64,000 nt of DNA from positions 5,777,568-5,841,567 of the forward strand of contig NC_057925.1 in NCBI RefSeq assembly GCF_018873765.1, given 5' to 3'. Both the position numbers and the translations under genes were made by a program. Positions 56,201 to 64,000 of the stretch are shown here, one piece after another; within the stretch, counting starts at the first letter, position 1, and every line of letters starts with the position of its first letter. Origin of the DNA: Telopea speciosissima (taxonomy: Eukaryota > Streptophyta > Magnoliopsida > Proteales > Proteaceae). The notes below the pieces were generated by a model, which ran no database searches, was not told the DNA's origin, and saw only the letters and a list, made by a program, of their open reading frames with translations.

Positions 56201-57439
56201 AATCTTGTTGTGCTGCTTATTTTTTGATATTTTAAACCCAATCCATGCATTAGTTTCACATAGAGAACACTAAAAATATTACTTGTGGTTTTGATCCAAG
56301 TTTGATACTGTATATTGTTCTTAGACATGGTATTGAATAAGGTTTGACTGAAACATAACTCCTTTAATATAAATGAAATTTAAGTAACCTTGGATTTTTT
56401 TAGAAAGCTTTGTTTTGATAGTTTTCCAACAAGTCCAAAATTGCTTAAATCTGATTTATATTGAAGGAGTTATGTACTAGTCAAACGTAATTTGGTGTGC
56501 ACGAATACTGTCAAAATCGCTCTGAATAAAAATATTTTTTTAGACATCAAAACAAATAAATATTTTACCTCATTTTTTGTTTTTAACAATGTTTTACCGT
56601 ATTAAGATTTATAGAACTTTTAGGTTTGAAAAACCCCAGCATTAGAAAGGTGAAAATTGCACCTACTGTCGAAAATCTAGTTTTTGTTCTCGAACTGGAG
56701 GGTTGACTTTTTTCCTTTTGGAATTTGATTTTTTAACTATTTTTATTGAATTAAAATAAGAGGTATTTGCTTATTTATGAATAATATCTTTAGTAAATGA
56801 AATACAAATACAAAAACATTTACTTAAATGCTATTAGACATTACTAAAAATTTTGATTTTTGTTATCAAAAACACTTGAATCAAAACGGATTTATCAAAC
56901 GGTTTTTCTGTGTCATTTGTGTGCTGGGAACATTATTGGCATAGAAACAACAGAAACAAAACGTTGTCAAATGGTGCCTTAGTGTCTGTCCTGGTTTCTG
57001 GCAGTTTTTGGCATAAATACCTGTCTGTCCTAGTTTCAAGTCAAGTTTCCCCTAGTTTCGATGGGCATATGTGTCGAAACCATCGAAATATGATCAACAC
57101 CAATCGAAACCATCGAAACCGAATCCAGAGATTTTATAAAATCCCCCTTCAACTCGTCTCGAAAACCTGCAAAATCGAATTAACTCGTTGGTATCGATAG
57201 GTTTCGATCGAGTTTTTCTTCCATGATCTTATAGCTTGAGAACATCTTGCATTTTTATCTTAGGGGGAGGGTTTCCTACAATGCTCGTGTACTGATTCGG
57301 GCATATGGGAGGGGCGGGTTACGAATCCATAAATAGGGGGTTTTATGGAGGGGAGAAAGAGAGACCCCTTTTTGTGTTTGGGCATTCCTTTATCTTAATT
57401 TGTTGAAGTCCCTATTTATCTTAGGCCTCAAATGGGTCT
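53273..57439 (+). repeat. Tandem triplication of a 1.38-1.39-kb unit
   Basis: Units start at 53273, 54669 and 56050 (each 'caaggttctaaaacttgggt') and end 'ctcaaatgggtct' at 54662, 56043 and 57439. Unit length is 1390, 1375 and 1390 bp, with 6-bp 'cttatt' joints between units. The first about 1.17 kb carries TTTCGACC/GGTCGAAA and ATCGAAACC words in both directions, as in a plant DNA-transposon-like repeat. The last 220 bp is GC-richer, with 'ccataaatagggggtttta'. Units 1 and 3 look identical along their length; unit 2 differs by about a dozen short indels and swaps. The 96-aa open frames are not considered genes. Confidence 0.92.
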
Positions 57440-58237
57440 AACAAACCAACACCAACAAAATGGCCCATGTCTATCAACCATTTAGACCTTGGACACACAA
57501 ATGAGCTTCCATGCCCATAAGATTATAAAATGACCGAAAAATAACTTTGCCCTTCTGTTATGTTCATCAAAATGCTTACAGAATTGGTCCCTAAAGGCTT
57601 CACCTAATGGGTTTAAAGCAAGTGTGCTCCCAGTTCTGATTCCACAAAAGTTAGTAGGGATCCCACCACTTTCCATTCTCTATTAAAAAAGGAGATGAAG
57701 TATACTTCTTTTAAGAGTTATAAGTAGTAGTCCATTAGTTTAGAGAAAGAAGTAAGAACCCAGACAAAGACACAACACCACTTGAATTTTCTCCTACAAA
57801 ATTACACCTTCATAAAGGTCCTTTATTTTTTGATGAAAGTGTAATCAAACAAACCAAACACCAATCCCATAAAGGTCCTTTATTGGAGAAAATCCCTTTC
57901 CACATTGATGATCATGCAAAGCACAAGGGTTATCTGAGTCGCTAGGGTTTCTTATGTCCTTTCATATGAAATATTTTATTTATTATTTTTAAAATAGGGA
58001 AATAAAAAATTCATGTGAAGGGAATGAGAGTTGTTTGTTGCATATATGTTTCCCCTTAAAAGGCTACTCTAACAGCTCCACTCGACAGTCTTCTCTTCTT
58101 TCTCTCCGGCAAAGTTGCTTGAAAACTAAAATCAATGAAACTTTATCTTGAACCTGTGAGCAGGGTTTGAATAATTGAATTGGATTGGCCGATCTTATAC
58201 GGAAACTAGGGTTTAAGGATTTTTTTTCACTGATTTT
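57440..58237. other. Spacer
   Basis: A repeated 'cataaaggtccttta' pair lies near 57813 and 57868. The minus-strand 64-aa frame at 57482-57676 has no recognised similarity. No supported gene. Confidence 0.35.
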
Positions 58238-58423
58238 AATCCTCTCCAATTCCTAAAAGTGTGCAGTATAGTAATGCTAGGTGGAGATGTCGACACCTGG
58301 ACAAGCTCGGACATCCAACGGTAGATGTCAATGAGCTCAAACCGGTGGATGTCCGAGCTGGTAGGTGTCGACTTCTCCACCTAGCACTGTTGTACTGCAC
58401 ACTTTTAGGAATTGGAGAGGATT
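58238..58423. mobile_element. MITE with long inverted ends
   Basis: 186 bp, ends AATCCTCTCCAATTCCTAAA / TTTAGGAATTGGAGAGGATT, arms of about 80 bp reaching 'agctcggacatcc' / 'ggatgtccgagct'. No clear target repeat beyond AT-rich flanks. Confidence 0.8.
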
Positions 58424-58544
58424 ATTTTCCTTTGGATTTTATGTCCCAGGTAGGGTATAAAAAACATGAACTGGGATCCAGATAGGTCCCAACCGATTGA
58501 ATCAAAGTTGCTAAAAATGGGTGAAAAAAAGGAAAGCTATCCTC

Positions 58545-58650
58545 TCAAGTGTGGTGCATTGTCTAATGCACCACAATTAAGAATCCAACCGTTCACCCAA
58601 CACTTGAAAGGATAAAAAGACATCATTGCCCATGTTTTTACAATACTGAT
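58545..58650. repeat. Small dispersed repeat
   Basis: Same sequence type as 27235-27330: 'aagtgtggtgca', 'aagaatccaaccgttcaccc', 'aacacttgaaagg', 'catgtttttac'. Confidence 0.5.
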
Positions 58651-59227
58651 CGATCGACTCGTTCCCTATTTGATACGAATCAGAATCGATAGTGACCAAT
58701 TCGAACCCCGATTCCACTTTTGGAAACCTTGCCCTGAGTTGAAACCATCGTTCTCCTTCTCGAGGATTTGGCTCTCCTCCAACCGTGGTGGGAGTTGGAG
58801 GATCTAACCCAGCAGAATATTAGGGTGTTTTGGTCATTTCATAGAGGCCCCCCGGCTTGTGAAATGACCCAAAAACACCCCTTGTTTTGCTGGGCTGATT
58901 CTCCAGCTCTCACCATGGCTGGAGCTGGGTCCACCTCAACAAGGATGGTTTTGGTCATTTCCTTCCCCACCTCCCCCTCCCCCTCCCCCCCCCTCCCCGT
59001 CCCCGGGTTTTTGGGTGTTTTTGCTGGGCTGTCCAGCCCCCGCAAACGCAACCGCAACCGCAACCGCTGGAGGAGAGCCAGATCCAGCCGAATTGCCTTC
59101 TCGAAGCCTGGAAAAAAAAAGCAAAAGGTTGGAAAGGCCGCCAATCACGAATTTAAAAAGGTCAATTTCTATAATGCTTTCACCAAAAAAAAGTATCTAT
59201 GATGCAAAAGTGCCCTCCCAAAAGACA
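58651..59227. other. UGT upstream region
   Basis: Holds C-rich runs (58976-58998), four CGCAAC units (59040-59063) and an inverted 'ttttggtcatttc' / 'gaaatgacc.aaaa' pair near 58830-58870. The reading frame is open into the UGT but lacks gene-like content. Confidence 0.4.
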
Positions 59228-59234
59228 TTATATA
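59228..59234 (+). promoter_or_regulatory. TATA box of the UGT gene
   Basis: TATATAT about 70 bp before the start codon, followed by a (CT)n leader at 59246-59263. Confidence 0.65.
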
Positions 59235-59299
59235 TGATTATGAATCTCTCTCTCTCTCTCTCACCATTCAAGGGTCGGAAGTCAAGTTGCAGAGAAAAA

Positions 59300-60736
59300 A
59301 TGGCGCAGAAGGAAGAAAATGTGGTGATCTTTCCGTTCATGGCGCAAGGTCATATGATCCCTTTCCTGTCTCTGGCTCTCCAGATAGAGCAAAAGAAAGG
59401 CTACACGGTGACCTTCGTCAACACCCCACTTAACATAGAAAAGCTCCGCCATTCTCTCCCTCCGACCTCCACCATCCGCTTCGTCTCCCTCCCTTTCTCA
59501 GCCGCCGAACATGATCTTCCTCCCGAAGCAGAGAACACCGACGTCCTTCCATACCCACTCATCGTCCGCCTCTTCCATGCATCCCTCTCCCTTAAACCTT
59601 CCTTCACCCAACTCATCTCCGAACTCTCCCCTCTCTGCATCATCGCCGACATGTTCTTCGGCTGGACTGCCGAGGTTGCTAACCAATTCGGAGTCTTCCA
59701 TTCCATCTTCAACGCCGGTGGTGCCTACGGCATGGCCCTCTACCGCTCCGTCTGGTTACACCTCCCTCACTGCAACACCGATTCCGATGAGTTCTCACTT
59801 CCTGACCTCCCCGAAATCTCCCCAATCCACCGCTCCCAGCTCTCCAACAACGTCAAGTACGCAAATGGTACCGATCCATGGTCTGTATTCATCCAGGGAC
59901 AAGTTCGATTGTGGTTCTCCTCTGATGGGCTCTTGTTCAACACAGTGGGGGGCATAGATCAGACTGGTTTAAGCTATTTCAGAAGGAAAAAAACCGGAAT
60001 TCCTGTTTGGGCAATCGGCCCAACTAGTTCCCCGTTAACAAAGAAAGCCGGAAACGATCGTAATCGCTGCATCGATTGGCTTGATACATGTCCCCAAGAT
60101 TCTGTTCTGTACGTGTCATTTGGGTCTCAGAACACAATCTCTGCTACCCAAATGATGGAATTGGCTAAAGCTTTGGAGTTGAGCGGCAAAAATTTCATCT
60201 GGGTCGTAAGGCCTCCGATCGAATTCGACATAAATTTAGAGTTCACAGCAGAAAAATGGTTGCCGGAGGGGTTTGAGGATCGGATCAAAGAGCAAAACAG
60301 AGGATTGTTGGTGCGTAAATGGGCACCACAGGTGGAGATTCTGTCTCACAAGTCGACCAGAGCTTTTATTAGTCACTGTGGTTGGAACTCTGTGCTGGAG
60401 AGTTTAAGCCAAGGAGTTCCGATCTTGGCATGGCCGATTGGAGCTGATCAGTTTTACAATGCCAAATTTTTGGAGGAAGAGGTGGGAGTTTGTGTTGAAA
60501 TGGCGAGAGGGAATAGCAGTGAAGTCAAGCACGAGCACATACTGAAATTGATTGAGCTTGTGATGTGTGAGACAGAGAAAGGAGAGAAAATGAAGAAGAG
60601 AGCTTGTGAGGTTAAGGAGATAATAAGGGATGCCATGAGGGATGAGGAAAGCTACAGGGGTTCTTCTTTGAGAGCCATGGATGAATTCTTTGATGCAGCA
60701 ATATCGATGAAGACCAGGAAGGAGACCCAAGAATAG
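59300..60736 (+). CDS. UDP-glycosyltransferase, UGT92-type, single exon
   Basis: 478 residues from MAQKEENVVIFPFMAQGHMI. Family-1 GT-B glycosyltransferases move sugar from UDP-sugar onto small acceptors such as flavonoids, terpenoids or hormones in the cytosol; the acceptor here is unknown. The catalytic His is H18 and its partner Asp is D117 (CIIADMFF). The PSPG sugar-donor box runs 341-384, from WAPQVEILSHKSTRAFISHCGWNS to its last residue Q384 (GADQ). The HCGWNS motif and the terminal Gln are kept, consistent with UDP-glucose use. Sequence style and the FPFMAQGHMIPFLSLALQIE start point to the UGT92 group. The same frame is open upstream to 59015, but the leader with TATA and CT-run argues for the 59300 start. 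Its coding DNA is GC-richer in the first half than the surroundings. Intact. Confidence 0.9.
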   Translation: MAQKEENVVIFPFMAQGHMIPFLSLALQIEQKKGYTVTFVNTPLNIEKLRHSLPPTSTIRFVSLPFSAAEHDLPPEAENTDVLPYPLIVRLFHASLSLKPSFTQLISELSPLCIIADMFFGWTAEVANQFGVFHSIFNAGGAYGMALYRSVWLHLPHCNTDSDEFSLPDLPEISPIHRSQLSNNVKYANGTDPWSVFIQGQVRLWFSSDGLLFNTVGGIDQTGLSYFRRKKTGIPVWAIGPTSSPLTKKAGNDRNRCIDWLDTCPQDSVLYVSFGSQNTISATQMMELAKALELSGKNFIWVVRPPIEFDINLEFTAEKWLPEGFEDRIKEQNRGLLVRKWAPQVEILSHKSTRAFISHCGWNSVLESLSQGVPILAWPIGADQFYNAKFLEEEVGVCVEMARGNSSEVKHEHILKLIELVMCETEKGEKMKKRACEVKEIIRDAMRDEESYRGSSLRAMDEFFDAAISMKTRKETQE

Positions 60737-61775
60737 ACCTCCGAGGGTCAGAAAGTGGGGAATGGTTTCCAGGGTGGGGTTACCATTGATGCGTCTTCCT
60801 TTTTCTCATCTTGACTTATGGGCCGTATTTTTCCCAAAAGTAAGAACAATAAATGGGCCTGGGCCTGGGCCCAGATATACATGTTCGGTCTTTAACCGTC
60901 CGGTTAAAACAGAACTGAATCGAATCGAAAATTTTGGTTCGGTTTTAGTTTTGAAAGTAAAATTTCATTTGGTTCAGTTCAGTTTCAGTTTTAGACTAAA
61001 AGCCATCGGTTTGAACCGATCGAGCTGAATAAAGCGTAACCCATATATATAACTTCCAGTCAATTTGTTTCAGCAGGTTATTTCCACTTAAACTAATTTT
61101 GAACCAAATTATCGTATTAGACCGTGTATGAATTGAATGAAACCAAAACAATTCAATTTGTTTTGGTTTGAAGGTTATGAAAACTATTCAGTTTCATTTC
61201 AGTTTTGCGGTTATGAAAATTTAAAGGAATCAACCGCGTCGTTCTAACCATAGTTGCCAATATAAATAGGCCAATCTCGAAACCAAACCATTTTCTATTT
61301 CGTCATTCGGTTTCGACTTCCATCTCTTACATGGATTTTGGTCAATGGTTTACCCATATTTGGTTGAGCTAATATTTGATTCTTTTCCGTATTATCATGA
61401 CTGGCCCAAGAACAGGCTCAATTTGAAAAATCCTAATGAGTAGCAATTGGACCCAAGTAGAACCATAAAGATTGGGCCACAATCAGTCATATGGCCCAGT
61501 CCAAAAATGGCTTTCCATATCAGGTGTTTATGAACAAACCCATCATGAGTCATGGGTGGCTTACTAGGGATGTTATTTGGTTCAACAGACAAAGCAAGAC
61601 TATTGGGTATAATATAATATCTCTATAAGAGGCTCAACTACAACCGTATTCCCTTGCCCAAACCCTAACTATAGAAACAATGGACAATTGGGACCTTTGA
61701 GAAGTGGAGAGTGGTCATGGGGTGATAGAAATAAGAAGAACAATAATAGGTTTAAACCCACTGAATAAATAATAT
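60737..61775. other. UGT 3' flank with GAACCGAA-type repeat
   Basis: 60885-61260 carries hAT-like 'ggttcggttttag' and 'gaatcgaatcgaaa' words, a degenerate non-autonomous element. No gene. Confidence 0.45.
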
Positions 61776-61911
61776 GGGAGAATGTTCTTTGTGCCGCAGT
61801 GCAACCTGTGCCCAGACACATGTGCAGCCTGTACAGGGGGTAGGATGGTCATTGTGCCCAACCCCATGTGCCTGGACACAGGCCGTGCTGTGGCACAGAG
61901 AACAGCGCCCC
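61776..61911. mobile_element. Mutator-type MITE, family 1 copy 4
   Basis: 136 bp, ends GGGAGAATGTTCTTTGTGCC / GGCACAGAGAACAGCGCCCC, exact 9-bp target duplication aaataatat (61767-61775 and 61912-61920). Confidence 0.9.
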
Positions 61912-61920
61912 AAATAATAT

Positions 61921-63128
61921 ATATGTTTTTATCAGTTTCTAAGCCACCCTTGAGCATTAGTTTCCTAGATAATATGCACATGTATTTTATGTTGTCTTGG
62001 TGGTGTTTCCTAATCCTGTAATGTTTTGTTTTCGATTTTAAGACAATTCTATAGCTAGGTGGGCTATATTCTGACTCTTTGGCTGCTTGAATCCAAGGCC
62101 TCCTTTGAACTTTGATTTACATAGCCAATCCTTTCTATTGGATTGACTTAATGGGTTCTCATCATCCATATTACCAATCCTCCGAGGGGACATTTTAGGA
62201 ATCGCACTTGAATTAAAAAGACTTTTGTCATCTTATTGTCACCTCGATCGTATCTCATTGAGCCTGGAGCTCCAACCCCGACTTTGCATGATGGGTTAGC
62301 GAGGAAATGGAAACAACAGCTTAAGCCATTAGGTGTAGGTGTTTTCTAGAGGTGAAATCTTCTAGTTCTTCTTATTTGACTCGAAACTGATCAATCTAGC
62401 CATGAGCAGGTTGAACATCAACTAGCACTATTATGATGTGAACATTTAGAAGTAATTCATCAAATTGATTAGATTAGATATAAAATAAGAACATCCCCTT
62501 CTTATGAGCACACTTTGGATATCTACATAAGTATACACACTCCTATTTCTGCATTTCATTCTCTATTTTTCCCGCCTCAAATAAAATGAGAATAAAGGGG
62601 AGGCCTATGGATTCGACGTCTGACTGGAACCTTAGGTCACCATGTTGAATGTACAACGGTGACTTTTGAATGTTTAATGCCGTCAGGACACGTAACTTGA
62701 TTAAAAAATACAAAAAAAAGTATGGTTTTTATGGGCACTTTTTTATTTTTATTGGATTTTTTTTATGAGTTTTGGTCTAGGTTTATAATGGTTTCAGTTT
62801 CAATCAGTTTGGTTCGATTTCTATCGATTTCATAAAACCCCAAATTGAAACTAAACCGATAAGCATAGATGAACGAATTGGTTTCGATTGATTCAATCAA
62901 TTCAGTCTGGAAATTAACAACCCTTCTTTGGGATTAACCTGTCCATAATTGAAGGTGCCATATACTAAAATTTCCTGTTATTTGTGATTTCGAAGGATAA
63001 CCCAAGTGGATGTTTCATTACAGAAAATTAGTTGAAACTAAACTTTAGTTAATAAGGGTTAAAAGTCAAGGATTAGTGGCATGTACAATGAGGATGAGAT
63101 CCAAAAATTGACAAATTTTTTTTTTTTG
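61921..63128. other. AT-rich spacer
   Basis: 62770-62920 contains GGTTCGAT/ATCGATTT words of a degenerate repeat. No gene recognised. Confidence 0.4.
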
Positions 63129-63262
63129 GGCATTGTTCTCTTTGTCGTAGCGCAGCCTGCACCCAGGCACATGGGGGTGGGCGCAATGACCACCCTGCCC
63201 CCTACACAGGCTGCCCATGTGCCTGGGCGCAGGCTACGCTACGGTACAAACAATATTTTCTC
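63129..63262. mobile_element. Mutator-type MITE, family 1 copy 5
   Basis: GGGCATTGTTCTCTTTGTCG ... CTACGGTACAAACAATATT with the family-1 core in inverted arms. The right end is more diverged. It is inserted in a T-rich place, so the target repeat cannot be read. Confidence 0.75.
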
Positions 63263-64000
63263 TTTTTTTTTTTGTAGACAAAAAATTTTGGGAAAAGAGT
63301 AATGGAGTACACGTGACTCAAAAGGGATATCCACAAATATGGAATCTTTAGGCAAAATCAATGCTTTAGAGGAAAAAAAAAAAATGAAACCACTCTGCTA
63401 AGTGATTCACAAAATTACATTTGAAATGCTAAGAAATAATTTGTTCATGGAACATGATTTTATGAACAAAATGTAATAAATTATTTATGCAAAAGATTTT
63501 GTGTATGGTTGTGCATTGTTCACGGTCATGTCTACCCTTTTACAAAAAAGGGTTGAAAAGACAAATCCCCCATATTTGACGCACCAGAACACCCCACCCC
63601 TCTCATGCAACTGTGCATGAGAACCTCCCTCAATTTTTATTTGTAGAATATGTATAAAAGTATAATGGAAAAGAATCATATACATAGAAGCAATGTTTTC
63701 GTTACTTTTTTATTAAGAGAAAGCTTTTTGTCACCCAAGAGAGAGAATCTATTCATTCATTGATGTGACTTTATGATTGGACTCTTGAAAAATGAATTCT
63801 ATCATTAAATTGTCATACTTTCCTGTGGATGTAAAACAATGTTTTCTATCGTGAATATGCCAATACGTATCAACGCATCACCAATATCAATATCAATTGG
63901 ATCTCATATATACGAATCGACCAATACGGTACAGATGTTATTTTTTCCAACAAAAAAAGGACTGTTTGATTTGGAATCGATCTAATCCATCTTATCCATA
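63263..64000. other. AT-rich spacer
   Basis: No gene; the last 140 bp hold ATACGTATC/ACCAATACGG words of the ATCGGTATCGG-type repeat, cut by the window edge. Confidence 0.35.

Noticed and set aside
54133-57200. Identical 96-aa frames in the 1.39-kb array
   Set aside because: Repeat-derived; the middle unit keeps only a shortened version, and composition follows TTTCGAT repeat words.
57482-57676. 64-aa minus-strand frame as a gene start
   Set aside because: No recognisable domain, no splice partner found, no promoter signal.
59015-59299. In-frame N-terminal extension of the UGT (95 residues)
   Set aside because: Low-complexity and repeat-like; a TATA box and CT-leader fall within it, and UGTs start at the MAQKEENVVIFPF position.
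25677-60736. P450, 2OG oxygenase and UGT as a biosynthetic gene cluster
   Set aside because: Three enzyme classes within 35 kb is suggestive, but they are separated by unrelated genes (LTP-like, IRKI-like) and nothing in the sequence shows common substrate or regulation.

Overview
The window is nuclear DNA of a flowering plant. Supporting signs are spliced GT-AG genes of plant-only families (CASP-like, ASR, IRK-interacting/GIL1-type, UGT92, LTP), an AT-rich background, and a dense load of MITEs, SINEs, hAT, CACTA and Copia elements. Gene structure and base composition fit a dicot-like or early-diverging angiosperm better than a grass. The species cannot be fixed from sequence alone.

Layout. 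Positions 1-182 hold the last coding part of an ASR (ABA/stress/ripening) gene. From 2.5 to 28.4 kb lies a duplicated cluster. Two CASP-like (CASPL4D-type) membrane-protein genes sit at 5494-6764 and 21105-21999, inside two tandem copies of one segment (unit A about 3998-8690, unit B about 8690-23390). A cytochrome P450 of CYP93-like type lies at 25677-28349 on the minus strand. A shredded P450 relic at about 3862-3940 and repeated P450-side flanks show that the P450 neighbourhood was duplicated as well. Unit B is swollen by two nested insertions: a Copia element inside a hAT-like element (8763-15116), and a CACTA element inside a small MITE (15142-20187). Unit A carries three other insertions that unit B lacks. 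The two units therefore serve as each other's empty-site controls.

From 28.8 to 32.2 kb is a transposon-rich spacer with a 1.29-kb long-TIR element and nested MITEs. A small eight-cysteine lipid-transfer-like secreted protein (32822-33139, minus) and a seven-exon 2-oxoglutarate/Fe(II) oxygenase (34138-39064, minus) follow. From 39.1 to 48.5 kb no gene is seen, only MITEs, SINE-like and hAT-like repeats and LTR-like fragments. A two-exon IRK-interacting-protein-like gene lies at 48543-50568 (plus), with a broken copy of its own 3' end at 51.86-52.04 kb. Next come a LINE 3' tail, a three-copy 160-170-bp repeat, a SINE-like unit and a striking tandem triplication of a 1.39-kb unit (53273-57439). 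A single-exon UDP-glycosyltransferase of UGT92 type (59300-60736, plus) is the last gene. The window ends in MITE-bearing spacer.

No operon-like logic links the genes. The P450, 2OG oxygenase and UGT are all enzyme classes of specialised metabolism, but nothing in the sequence ties them into one pathway. The strongest structural results are the CASPL/P450 cluster duplication with its empty sites, the 1.39-kb triplication whose outer copies look identical, a nearly loop-less 1-kb palindrome at 24062-25092, and Mutator-type MITEs with exact 9-bp target duplications.
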